A DNA stretch of 64,000 bases from Xenoacremonium recifei. Its lineage: Eukaryota > Ascomycota > Sordariomycetes > Hypocreales > Nectriaceae. Position 1 is the stretch's first letter; every line of letters starts with the position of its first letter. This document shows, in pieces, positions 45,279 to 56,771 of the stretch. The stretch spans positions 124,001-188,000 of the forward strand of contig WOFQ01000049.1 of assembly GCA_012184525.1 (NCBI GenBank). Direction: 5' to 3'. The position numbers and the translations under genes were made by a program. A model generated the notes under the pieces. It was not told the origin of the DNA. It did no database searches and saw only the letters and a program-made list of their open reading frames with translations.

Positions 45279-48200
45279 ATGAGCCAATACGGGTACGGCT
45301 ACGGGCCTCCCCACGGCTACCCGCCTCCTCTGCAGCCTCCTCCCCCTCCCCCTCCTCTTCACCATGTTCCTCCTCCGCAGGCTCCTCCTGCCTATCCCTA
45401 TCAGCCGCCACCGCCGAACTACCAGTTTCCTCCGCCGTATCACCCTCAGGAGCAACCGCCACCGAATCAATACCACTACGATCACGGCATTGCTTCGCAG
45501 AGCGCGTACAACTACAACCACGGCTCGATACCCGGACTTGGACTTAATGGGCCAGGACCGAACGACGTACCACATTGGCAGCAAAATTGGGATAATATCC
45601 CACCTCCACCCCCGAGTCTGCCCCAGCCAGTGGCCTCTGGAGAAATCCGGACACCTGGCATCGGTATGATGGATCATTTCAGTCCTCAGCGGAATCATCC
45701 GCCACCGCCGCCGCGCCGAAATGGCGACGACATGATGGAAGAAGGCGAGATTAGCGAAGGGGAGCTACGAGACATCTATCCTCGTCCTATATCAGTGGAT
45801 GATCGCTTCAGACCGAACCCGAACCACTATGACCGTCACTTCTCGGGTCGAGCGACCCCGTACGACCAGCGACCGCGTCATGACGGTCGGCTGCGTACTC
45901 ATGCGATGCGCGAAGAACGAAGATCCACGGACGGGCATTGGGGGCCTTCAGGGCTGCCTAGAGAGCGGTCACGGTCATATTCGCCTTTCTTGTCACCGCG
46001 AGAGGTGAATTCGACGAGCCGGTCCAGCTCTGGACAGGCTGCAATTGGTGCGTTTCAGCCTTTTTCTTTTTTTCTCTAACCAACAATATTTTACAGCAAG
46101 TTTACTGACCTACATTGCAGATAGGGATAGAAACAACAGGCAGGACGTCCCTATGGAGCCAGAAAACGCGAACGAGCGCGAGAAATCAACACAGCCTACT
46201 GCCGACGCGACTCCTACAAGCGATGCCGCCTTTTTCTCGGAGCAGAAAAAGGCAGCGCAGGATGCAATTTTGCGGCTCTGGCCTCTCAACATTCGTTATC
46301 AGCACTACATTGACCAGGGTATCAGCAAGACTATTGTCGACGGGCTTTTCGAGGAGCTCGGCCTTGACACGGCTGCCGGCACACACGACCTAGAGAAGGC
46401 TGCCCAAGAGCCATCTGCGGAGGCCGAGGCCGAGGCTGAGGCTGAAGCTGTGGCCGATCGCGGAGTACCAACTGCTACCACTGGCGAGGCGACTGCCACC
46501 ACGGCAACCGCTGAAGCCATGCCGAGCTCCGGCAACCCGCCTGGAGACAAGACAGAAGAGCGCAAGGACCGTATCGCAAGGCTTCTTGCAGCTAAAGGAT
46601 CCAAGACAGCAGCCAAACCCGCACCACCAGCTGCTCCGGTGAAGGCAACCCCAACTAGGCAGGTCAAGAGCCAGGCCGAAAAGTCGAGACTCCTCCAACA
46701 ACGCATCGAGGCGTTGAACAAGTCTCGGGAGCCGAGCTCCAAGCAGCCATCTGAGCAACAGGACTCCCCAGCTGTTCCTATTGCAGCTGATACCAACGCC
46801 TCGAGTGCAGAGAGTACTGCTGTTGCATCTACCGCTGTCTCGCCCTCTATCGAGCGACCCGACTTGGCCACTCCATTGGAGCCACAGCCCGACGCTCCAG
46901 AGACGGTCGATGCTCAGGCTGATGGACACATCCCGGGATTGCATCTATCAACTACGCCCCAACCTTCGCCTGGGATCAGCCAGCGCAAACGACCAGCTGC
47001 AGCTGACCTGAATGACTCTTCGACCGCAGCTGTTTCGAAGCGTCCATTCGGCCAGGCCCGAGAGTCGCGCCCATTCTTGATCGACGTCAGCGACGATGAG
47101 GACGATGCCGAGATGGAGATAGACTCTCCGGAGCTGAGGTCTTCAGTGATCCATCGTCCGATAACGCCTGCTTTCAAAGCAGCGTCCTTCCGTGAACATC
47201 CCCCGCTGTCGCATCTTCCCTCACGCCAGCTTTCAAGCCCAAGCGCCATGGGAACCCCTACAGGTCGTTCTAGCAGTGCTAACGGCATCTACGACTTGGA
47301 AAGCATGAATCGGAAGATTGACGATATGAAACGCAAGATTGCCGAAGCAGAGCTTAAAAAGAAGCAGAAGCAACCCAGCAATGGTTCTTCAGTGCCTCCA
47401 TCGCAGGAACAATCCAAAGAGAACAGCGCCGAGCCTCCCTCGGGATTACGACCACCATTTCCTCTCGCGAGAACCCATAGCGATGATAACGCGTCATCAA
47501 CTTCCTTGCCAAATGATACACTCCGTTTACCCAAGGTTCGGGGTTCCGGGAAGCAGACTGTCCCAGGCGAGCGATTCCGCATGGCTAGTGCACGCCTTTC
47601 GGTCGTTCAAACTCACAGGAAAGACAAGGAAGCTAGGCTTGAACAACTCAGGTTGGAGCTGGTCCAAGTCCAGAAAGAGATCGAGGACGATAAGGCAGAA
47701 GAGGACCAACTATTGCAAGACGTCGAGATGGGCGACGTCGAAGATGTCTCAAGTAACCATGCTGCTGGTGAAAATTCCAAGCAAAACAGTACGCCTGTCG
47801 AGCAAACGGAGCAGGCCTTAGGTGAGCTGAACCCCATTGTCAAGAACAAGTCCGTTATTGTGCCAAAGCTAACGATCTAAAGAACGCCCGGTTGAAGAAT
47901 CGCAGTCTGCCCTTGAAGAGCCCCAACCCATCAACGAGCTCTCGGAAGCTCTTCCCACCGTGCCATCAGACTCGGAGAATGTCCAAGAAGACATGCAACC
48001 TGCCGCCGACATCGATAACACCCGCGATGACGAGATTGTGGTTGAGCATACTAATGAACCTGTGATTAGCAGTGGCGAAGACTCTACTCTTGCAACGATG
48101 ACAGTGCATGCGGCTAACGAAGGCCTTACCACGGAAAATCCTGCATCAAGTGTGCCTCCTCAACCACCTGTTGATGTCGAACCCTTTCAGCCCGTTCAGC

Positions 48201-49188
48201 CCGCGCAGTCGGAGCTGCCTGACCATCCAGAAGATGATTCAAAGTCACATCACAGTGCTGACGAAGACGTCGTTATGGAAGAAGATAGCGACTCGGGCGA
48301 AGATCAGGCTGCGGATGACAACGACGATGCACATGATGCCGACGTTTCGGTTGACTACGAACCAGCTGAGGCCACAGCTGAACCAGCATCCAATAATTCC
48401 GCCGAGAACTCAAAGCTGCCCAGCCCAGTTCCCACTGTTGAGGGTGCCATCCTAGAGACTTCAGATGCCGATGTGCCAGGCGTTGTTTCATCAAGCACGC
48501 CAATCACAAATAAGATTTCCATGGCAGATGAAGGCTCGACTTCAGAGGCTGACAGAGAAGTAGAGATACACCGGTACGGGTGGATTCCAACATGTCTAAC
48601 AAACTGAGCAGGCTAAGCCGGTGCCGAAGAAGTCGGAACTTTGCACACCATCTTCCACATCGGATTCGACTTTCGTGCCATACCAGACTCCCTTACAATA
48701 CTTTCACGCGTATCGATTCCATCCCAATTTCCAGGACGTTGTCAGTGGAGGACTTCGATCCCTAACCTACAGCAACAAGATCGATACTCAAAAGGAGGTA
48801 TGCCCTGACGAGCTAGTGAATGGCGTTTGCCCGAGAGGGGGCGCGTGTGAGTTTCAGCATTTCGAGAGCATCCGAGTCCCGGGTACGTGAACTCTTCCGA
48901 GGACGGCAAGGCCGCATAGGATATACACGGCAGAGATGGCCGTGGGGGCTATTGCTGACCAACTCTTGCACAGACGATCAAATCCTTCTCCAGCTAGGGG
49001 CTTACGGTAACTTCGAAGAGGAGCAGAAGCAGAAGTACATTGCAGGCCTCCGAGAGCTGCTTACGGACTTCCGCAACCGCAAGGTCCGCGATTTCCAGAC
49101 CATCAGCCAGGGCATCCTCGACTATCGAGCCCAGTTCCATGACGGCGACAAGAGCAAGATTCTCCCGCTAGGCAGTGTCAATATCTGA
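45279..49188 (+). CDS. CCCH zinc-finger protein of the ZFC3H1/Red1 type
   Basis: Five exons (45279-46047, 46121-47821, 47883-48559, 48612-48882, 48974-49188) give 1210 aa in phase. The N-terminus is a Pro/Tyr/Gln-rich low-complexity region (GYPPPLQPPPPPPP). The middle is disordered, with an Ala-Glu run near 300 and a short coiled coil (MNRKIDDMKRKIAEAELKKK). Near the C-terminus is YQTPLQYFHAYRFHPNF, then a zinc finger C-x8-C-x5-C-x3-H (CPDELVNGVCPRGGACEFQH, about 1113-1132). This is the putative zinc-finger module of ZFC3H1 and fission-yeast Red1. Those proteins scaffold the MTREC/PAXT complex, which hands unwanted nuclear RNA to the exosome. Nuclear RNA surveillance is therefore likely, by family. 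EEGEISEGELR at about 155 is a motif seen in such RNA factors. Confidence 0.87.
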
Positions 49189-50245
49189 TCCTTGCCACCC
49201 TCTCCATTCATCCCCACGTCCCTATCGTAATCCCCATTCTGGCCATATCGTCGCGTTCCCTTTGATCGTCCTTGATCATTGCACTTCCGATCCTGGATGA
49301 AAGGTGGGTACAGCACAAGATTGATCAAGAAGAGAAACAAGATGAGAAAAAATGAGAAGAAAAAAAGAAAAGGAGAAGAACATGACGGTGAAGAGTTGCC
49401 CGTTCAAGGCGAGCGTCTTTCGTTTGCCCTTCAAAAACTTCCGTCCAACTATGGACTTCCTATTAGATCATCGATACCCCATCCCCTGTTTTCCCATGGC
49501 GATTTCGGTTGCATTTGCACTTAGCTATTGCTTCATGGCGAGGAGTTGGTTTTGTTTCATTTCATTTGTTTTGGAAGGAGGACATTTGGGTCAAGGCGGC
49601 GGCAGGTCTACGGCTTCCGCGCATGTGATGAGGAATTATCTGCATATTGCCGGCGCGCACACCTGACTGAAGCCAGAGCTATTTCATGGGTCTACTTCAG
49701 TCGCGGCTGGGCAACGAGAGGTAGATACTTTTTGTTATCGTCAGTTGGTGCTGAAAAATAATGAACCGAGCTTTACATGAATCAAACATTTCACACGGGA
49801 CATGAGAATGCATGGAATAAATTTCGTGATTTCTGTATCCAAAATTTGGTATGTCGAAATCATTGTCAAAATTATCCGCATTGGTGTGGTAAACATTCAG
49901 TCCTCGCATCTTAATGTGCTGTTTTACGACTCTGTGGCTAGTGCTAACCTGGAGCCGATTGACTAAACCCATGTGTAGTTCATCCTCATCACTTTTTTTC
50001 CTTCACCTCGTCTTGTAAACCTGTTTTCTTTTATAAAAAAAAACAAGCTCATATTTATGCTTGAACGTTCGTGTTGAGCAAATGCGATTTTGTATTCAAA
50101 GAGATGGATATCCTAAAGAGCTAGATTATTTCCCATAATAAAACAAAAGTGGTGTCTCCCAGTGTGCGTTCCCTTTATAGCTCTATCTCGTTCTAAATCA
50201 CTTGTCCTATAAAACCCACCGCATATTTTAACCATCTATCTTCGT
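49189..50245. other. Intergenic, 3' flanks of two convergent genes
   Basis: Just over 1 kb without a gene. A purine-only stretch near 49325-49380 (GAGAAGAAAAAAAG type) follows the zinc-finger gene. From 49740 the DNA is AT-rich, with an A-run near 50036-50043. The short frames have no motifs. Confidence 0.5.
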
Positions 50246-51334
50246 CTAAACAGCAACACCCTCAGAGGTAGGGGGCTTGCTCTCGCTATCGCTCGAGTTC
50301 ATGCTCTTCTCGCCTCTGTAGCGACGGCTACGGAAGCACCAGAGACCCTTGAGCGCGCCGTCTTCCATCTGCAGCAGAGGCTTCATGCAGAAGCCGGGGT
50401 GGAAGATGCACAGGCCCCAAACGGCGATGACAATCAGCACGCCCTCAAAGCCGATGAACATGCCCTGATCGCCCATGACATGGCCAGTCCAGCCCTCGGA
50501 GAGCTCAGCAACTCGAAAGGCGCTTCGCCAGAGGATGCAGAAGGCAGCGAGAGCCAGAGCGCCCAGGAAGAACTTGAAACGGCGCGAGTCGCGGACGTGC
50601 TTGACGGCTGGGTTCTGGTCGAAGGCGGCCTCGCCCAGGGCGCGGTGGCGGCGAACAGTGCGCAGGGCGAAGTCGGCCGAGGCGAGGATGAAGATGAAGA
50701 TGGTGGCGACCTGCGTGGAGAGACCGGCGACCATGATGTTAGAGCCCAGCGCGGTGGACTTGTTCTGGTTGGAGGCGACGGAGGCGATACCACCGCCAAG
50801 GGCCTGGAGGACGAGCGAGATGACATCGCAGGGGATGAACTGGGTTGTGTCAGCAGTCTATTACTGATTCTAGAAACGGGATGTACTCACGATACGAGTG
50901 TAGTATTCAGGGGGCAGCCGCGAGTTCTCAGGACCAAAGGCTGACACGATCCTCCGCAGACACAGATACACTCCCGCAGCCAGGAAGGCCGGGCCAATGG
51001 TCAGGCAGCAGATCTGCATGAGGAAGCCGTTCTCGCTCCACGGGTTGTTCCAGTTCATGATGCGGCCGATGTAGCCGAGGATCTCGCAGGTGAGGCCCAG
51101 AATGAAGGCGACGTTGAACGCGGTGCCGACGCGGGTGATGGCCCAGGTCGCGAGGATGGAGATCATGGACAGCGAGAATAGCGCCAGGAACACGGCGTTG
51201 GGCGCCAGATCGACCTTGTACTGGTAGTAGGAGTCGACATTGTCGCAGAGCGGCGATTTCGGGTGGTGAAAACACCACTCCGAGGCGTCGCCGTCCTGTA
51301 CCCAGGTCTGGTTCGAGAAGTCGGGGGTGGACAT
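50246..51334 (-). CDS. RTA1-like membrane protein
   Basis: Two minus-strand exons, 51334-50891 and 50839-50246, give 345 aa. Seven hydrophobic helices are visible, starting with NAVFLALFSLSMISILATW. RTA1-family landmarks include FILGLTCEILGYIGRI, PAFLAAGVYLCLRRIV and FIPCDVISLVLQALGGGIAS. The last helix contains EGVLIVIAVWGLCIFHPG, followed by a charged Ser-rich cytosolic tail. The N-terminus has N-glycosylation and cysteine positions (CFHHPKSPLC), as seen in the outside loop of this group. Yeast relatives (Rta1, Rsb1) give resistance to 7-aminocholesterol or to long-chain bases, by flipping or sensing lipids. The substrate of this paralogue is unknown. It stands alone, with long spacers on both sides. 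Confidence 0.92.
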
Positions 51335-52716
51335 GGTGAGAATTCGAATCCTGAAGTTTCCGGAGTATCCGAGTGTTGTTGTGAGCAGCAGCAGCAGAAA
51401 TTTATAAGAATCTGTCTGTCTGCCTCAAATATCGTCAAAAGAGTGGATGGTGTTGAGGTGCAGAGGACGAAAAGCCACCAACACCAGACTCAACAAAGGC
51501 ACCTATCGAAGAGAAGAAAAGAGTCGAAGTCTGCCTGACTCGACACCGAAACCCATTCATTAAAGGGCGAGGGAACGAATAAAGAGGATTCCTGGGCTAC
51601 GTCAGCAACCCGGGCGTAAGGCTGAGCGCGGGAAGGGAGGATCTGATTCGGCCTTTTCGGTTCTGCCCCCGGGGCCGGACTCGGAGTTGGGAGTCTGCCC
51701 GGTTGACTCCGGCCGGCTGTGCTTGCGTTAGCGTGCGGCAGCTAAAACGCGGGCTGGTTTGAGGTTGTGGTGCTGTCATATTTTTTTTGTATTTTGCTGG
51801 TGGCTTTTGCAGCGTTGCAGATCTGGGAAATCTGAAATCTGCCTGAGGTTGAGGCTCAGGCCAGCTTCCCCTTGAAAAGCCCTTGCCTCATGCAGGTCCT
51901 CGTGGCAGGCACGTTGCGACTCTCATTGCCTCTTTCCCTTTTGATTCAGGTAGGTATGGAGATACTTTCACCACGGCAACTCTCTTTCAACTTCGCTCAA
52001 CGCTTCTCTCAATCATCACCATTTTGAATCCCGAATCCCTATCGTGAACGAGCCGCGAAGACGACCTAAACGAGCAAAAACAAAAATACGACCAAAGAGT
52101 GGAAACGTCCCACCCGCCAACCGGACCAACTTCTCTCCATCTGATGGCAGCAACGGCGCGCGCTGACACGCTAGACCTTCAGGCATCATCCATCCAATCT
52201 TCAGCTGCTGGCCAGTCAGATCCATTGGCGAGCGGCCGTGGCTGACGCTGCCGCCCGGTCTGGCCTGGCCTCACCACGTAAGCCGCATTCCTTAGGGTCT
52301 TGGCTCGCTGACTCGCGGCCTCGATCTGCAGCGGGAATCAGTCGTGGCTTATTGTCGCTGTTGCAGAACGCGAGGAAATACTCAATCCCCGATTATTCAG
52401 GTTATCCCCGGCTCCGAGTTTACGGAGGATAGAATGCTCCGTACGCTGGTGCATTTGAGGCTCCGGTCGGTTGGTCTGCCGGAATCCGGGTGATCTGCGC
52501 TGTAACCTCCGTGCCGGAGAATGCTACCTTCTAGGGAAAGGGGATTGTCGCTGCTGGCACCAGTATGGGTGATCATCTAGCCATTATTGATCTGGACCGT
52601 CTACCAAGCCGCTAGCGACAACGTCGTGACATACAGAGTAGAGCCTGCTCTGTATGTAGGTTGGCAAGTTAGATATGGATAGTTTATCCAGATGTTCTGT
52701 GTGATACTTTTCGAAT

Positions 52717-53049
52717 ACGCACATCGCATTTCGTAACACGCATATTAGCTAAGCCTAACTAGGTAGGATTCTGGCCTGAACTCCGCTAACTCCTCATCCA
52801 TCAAGGGCCTCGTTCGCATTATCTCAAGCATCGCAAAATACACACTTTCAGCTCAGGGGTTTAATATATACCAGTAACCCTAGCCCTAACCATGGCCTAA
52901 ACCCTATAACTAAATAAACCTAACCTTTATCCCCTAAACACTAATCCTATCCCCTAACCTTTCGTCAGAGTGAGTCTGAGTCTCTGGGTGAATGTGTCTG
53001 AATTGGGTCTAGCTGATACGCTATGCGTGCTACGAAATGGGATGTGCGT
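52717..53049. repeat. Inverted repeat pair (28-bp arms) around a telomere-like tract
   Basis: Arms at 52717-52744 and 53022-53049 match as inverted repeats at 26 of 28 positions (ACGCACATC-x-CATTTCGTA type). They enclose 277 bases, including the CCCTAA-like tract. The arrangement resembles a small TIR element, but no transposase or clear target duplication is seen. Confidence 0.6.
52876..52958. repeat. Degenerate interstitial telomere-like repeat
   Basis: A C/T/A-only run with repeated CCCTAA, CCTAA and CTAA units (AACCCTAGCCCTAACC, then CCCTATAACTAAATAAACC, then TATCCCCTAACC). Ascomycete telomeres are TTAGGG repeats, and this reads as their complement with decay. It may be a healed break, an old chromosome end, or coincidental low complexity. 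Confidence 0.45.
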
Positions 53050-53827
53050 GTTGCGGTACTCGTACTTCGCATTGAGCACTTCTTTTAAATCAGGTTCTAT
53101 GACCAGGATTGGTGATTTCTGTCTGACCTTTTCCTCTTAGTGTGGAGTCTATGACCTGTACGGAGTATAGGTGCTCGCCTTGGTCCCGCGTACTAGTAGT
53201 CATCCGTTTTGTATTATTGCTAGTGATACTTGCAGACAACCCTGATTCTTATGTTTCAGAGCGCGATCTTTTCTCGTGCGTCTGCATGCTCGGCTGAGGT
53301 GCATAACGACGATAGCATTTTATTGGCCAGCAAAATGCACATTTGCTTCCCCGCTCGAGGCTGAAGGAGCAGCTTGTTTGCAATTGTGAAGAAAGCCTTG
53401 CTGCCTGACCTTTTTTATTTTTCGGCCCAACCTGACTGTCTTCTTGGATCTTGTCGATTCCCACGGAGATGTCTTGATTCTGAGCTTCGTCTCTCTGTGG
53501 AGTTCATGCTGCCGCTGAATGACTGAACGAATCCCACCCAACGGTCCAAAGCGCAATCACGCCGAAGCGAGACCAGCCATTATTTCCAACTCCTCCCAGG
53601 CTTGTTAAGAGATGGCCTTGAACACGCCGATTCGCAAGAAGGGGAAGCGACCTTGGTTCTTCGGCCTTGGACCCAAGATTTACCAGACCTATCTGCCAGC
53701 GGTACAATCTACGCCTGGCTTCCTACCCGCATACATCTACTAATTTGCACATGTATAGAGCTCGCAGCCTTCTGTCACGAGCCATCGAACGGATGACGAT
53801 CCAGTGCAATATCACGGAAGCGAATTC

Positions 53828-55569
53828 ATGCCATCGAACAGCAGCGACGTGAGCCGACCAGATGCCGACACGGAACATGTCCCGTCGGCAAGCACGCAAA
53901 GGTTCGAGTTGTGGGATATGGCCCTGGAGCAATTAAAAGTCTCCAAGATAGACGCAAAGATCGTCGCCACCATAACACGCCAGCCAATCTCCACAAGGAT
54001 CATCTTGCGCGTTGGTTAAGGCCATCTGCAGCAGGAAATCGCGAATCACTCGAGTGACAGAGAACGACAAGCATGGAAGGTCAATATTGGAAACAAAGAG
54101 TATTCTATCCGCGGCCTTCTAGAAAAGGCTGTCGACGGATTGACTAAATTCGTTGCTGTCGGTGACATTGCGGTTAACGTCGATGCTGTCCATGCCGGCT
54201 TACCCTGGGCGTTCCTCCGAGCAGTTTTGATTGTCAGTAACCTAGACTCTAAATCCCTTATGATATGCTAATACGTGTAGTCTCTCACCGCCTACTATGA
54301 TCTCAAGAGCCAGTTCCTCTTCAGCATTACGAAGACGACTTTGCTGCTTTTGCAATGCGATTTATACACGCGATTATATATCGCCTCAGAACCCAACCTT
54401 CAACCTCCTGATACAGTTTCAGCCCCGCTTACGTCCTCGATTCTCCAATCTTACGCGAGCTGCTTAGTGCTTCTGGGCTTCACGATCCCAAACCAAAACT
54501 CCGGCAAGATTTCAAAGTCGATTGCATTTCTCAGGTTGGCCCGTCTGGAGAAGTATACCAAACAGCTCACTGAGAGCGAGGAACAGCTCACAAAGGCCGC
54601 CGAGAATTGCGAGATAAGCTGCAATTACTTCCACTGCGCGACAAGCTCTAAATTACTTCAGATTGCGGAAGGATCGAGACAAGGCATTGCGGATCTAAGG
54701 TATACCAAGACATGTATCTTCCCAACCCGAAATCTTCTAATATAATCTACAGTGACAACTTACTACAAATGCACCAGGACCGGCTCCTGGATAAGTTACC
54801 CGTAGCCGAAGGTGCTGGATACGACTCTCATACCAACGAGCACGATGCCCTCTGCCTTCCCGGAACTCGCGTCGAGCTTCTTACCGAGATCTTCCAGTGG
54901 ATCGACAGTCCGTACTTCAAATATCTTTACTGGCTGCAGGAGATGGCAGGAACCGGGAAATCAACCATCGCTCGCTCCTTGGCTCATAATCTGCACCGAA
55001 AAGGACTGCTTGGCGGAAGGTTTTCCTTCAAACGGGGCGAAGGGGACCGTAGTTAGGCAGCACGTTTCTTTACGACCATTGCCGTGCAGCTTGCACAGAT
55101 GCACCCAGGCTTGATCCAGTACATTCAAGCTGCGATCAAGTCCGACCGCTTTATCACCGAAAAGGCCATGAACGAGCAATTCGAGCGGCTACTACTGCAG
55201 CCAGTTGTAATGATGAACAAGAAGTTTCAAAATCCCCAGATAATAGTGGTCGTGGTTGACGCCTTAGATGAATGCGACAACGAGCACGACGTTCAGGCTT
55301 TGGTCCACCTCCTGGCAAGGTGTCCTCCATCAGCTGGCCTGAAGTTCTTCGTCACGAGCAGGCCTGAGCCACCAATTCGTCTAGGGTTTCGACGAGTCCA
55401 CGGACAATACGAAAACCTCATTCTTCATGACATCAAGGAGCGTATCATAGAAGCAGATATAACATGTTTCTTGTCATCTAGATTGACCCAAATCCGAGAG
55501 AACTTCAATAGTACGAGAGAAGAAGATGAAAAGCTGTCACAAGGTTGGCCTGACTCTGCACCTGAATAG
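53828..55569 (+). pseudogene. NACHT-domain NLR (STAND NTPase) relic
   Basis: Three exons can be followed: 53828-54232, 54281-54699 and 54753-55569, with in-phase introns. The N-terminal helical region (RFELWDMALEQL, VGDIAVNVDAVHAGLPWAFLRAVLI, LTAYYDLKSQF) is the NACHT-associated N-domain of fungal NLRs. Then come the P-loop MAGTGKSTIARSLA, GGRFSFKRGEGDR, FFTTIAVQLAQ, the Walker B VVVVDALDECDN and FFVTSRPEP. It is broken by an in-frame TAA at 54017-54019 and TAG at 55054-55056, right after GEGDRS where an asparagine-alanine pair is usual. It ends at 55569 in the middle of the NACHT region, where sequence of another gene begins on the opposite strand. No repeat domain remains. Intact relatives detect non-self and trigger cell death; this copy cannot make the full protein. 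Confidence 0.8.
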
Positions 55570-56300
55570 TCGAAGCGGCTCGACGAGCCTGACGTATGAT
55601 CTCCTTCTTGCCTTGAGGTGGTATGAACTTTGATCCTGGGGCGGCAGGAAGAGATGGCTGCTTGATACTATTGAAGAAGAAGGAGATCGGCAGCTCTGTC
55701 ATTGCTATAGTGATATTGCGAATATCTTCATGCATGGCCAAGACGGGACCCAAGGGGGGTTGTTGACGTCCACTGTACCATTACCACAGGCTCGTAACTA
55801 TTGTGCTGCACGTTGTGCAGCTACGCGCCAGGCGTCATCCGGTTCGTCAGTTATGGCCATCAGCGAACAGTGATTCAACACTTACAAGGAATATCAGGCC
55901 CAGCTATAATAGTGACGGTTTGAACGACTTTGGTCACACCAAGCATTCCCGCGACAACTCCGAGACTCATCGCAACTCCCACTCCAATATTCTCGAGTCG
56001 CTTGATTTGCGGTTCCAGAAGATCTTCCAGGGCATCAGGGGCGAGACAAAGGTCGCAAAGAGCTGCTTACCCTGATGTAAATAATTAGTAACTAGCGTAC
56101 TAAATTCATAACAAGAAAACCTACCATTGGTTGCTATGGCCATAATGACCGAATCTTCTACACACCAACAGCCTCTGGGGAAAACAGCTTCATAGGCATC
56201 GCCATCGCGGTCATACGCAGCCTTCCCAGTGGTGACTGCACTAGTTGCTAGTATGCCGTTGGTGGTGAATTTCAGGAACCAAATGAACCATTTCTGTCAC
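55570..56300 (-). pseudogene. Rhodopsin/SAT4-like integral membrane protein relic
   Basis: On the minus strand, coherent coding runs through about 56290-56125 (FLKFTTNGILATS ... CVEDSVIMAIATN), an intron 56124-56063, and 56062-55886 with a GTAAGT donor after it. The second piece reads RLENIGVGVAMSLGVVAG, the signature helix of fungal rhodopsin/SAT4-type membrane proteins. The usual preceding motif PWKIFWN is present too, but in the neighbouring frame for about 20 bases (56012-56031). Two small compensating shifts therefore lie there. A third piece (55753-55570) encodes MHEDIRNITIAM ... PSLPAAPG. I find no clean junction to it and no N-terminus, and it abuts the truncated NLR. It is probably a decayed fragment. 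The family call rests on one motif region. Confidence 0.5.
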
Positions 56301-56771
56301 CCGTGGGAGAATCGAAGGAGAGTCACTGCAAATGAAGTCTTCGATAGAGCTAATCCCAGTTTGTTGGTGACACCGGCCGTCGTGGACAATGAACCTAGTC
56401 TGAGCAGGGGCCACTTTCAGTCCACCTATAATTGCTATCTAGTGGGATAGTAAAAGGGAGACCATTTCAATAACAACAGGCCCCATGATCAATACTATTT
56501 ACTCTAGAGTTCTTTTATATTCTCCTTTATGTTCTGTATTTGTGAGGTGTGCCCCTCAAGGTCCCTTGCTGAGCTTGCTCTCGGTCGCAGTGGAAGCCTG
56601 GTATAACTTATTTGCTTTCTCGGCATATTTAGTTCCTGTAAGATGCAGATGTAGTTAGTTCCAAGGGATTCTTTGCATGCTCGCTTGCATGGTCAGGTCC
56701 ACGATCTGGCAAAGTCGGTAAAGATAATGTAACCACTACAAACAGACAATATACAAGATCCCGACTCTCGC
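56301..56771. other. Intergenic, no gene recognised
   Basis: About 470 bases between the membrane-protein relic and the orphan gene. The short plus-strand frame here overlaps the relic and has no motif. Confidence 0.45.

Larger units (their letters stand above)
51335..53827. other. Long gene-free stretch
   Basis: About 2.5 kb. The left part is the RTA1-like gene promoter. It also holds a telomere-like tract within an inverted repeat pair (52717-53049) and otherwise only short unrecognised frames. Confidence 0.5.

Noticed and set aside
45208..45698. Minus-strand frames over the start of the CCCH zinc-finger gene
   Set aside because: They are reverse readings of its Pro/Gln-rich first exon, which joins in phase to four further exons and a real zinc finger.
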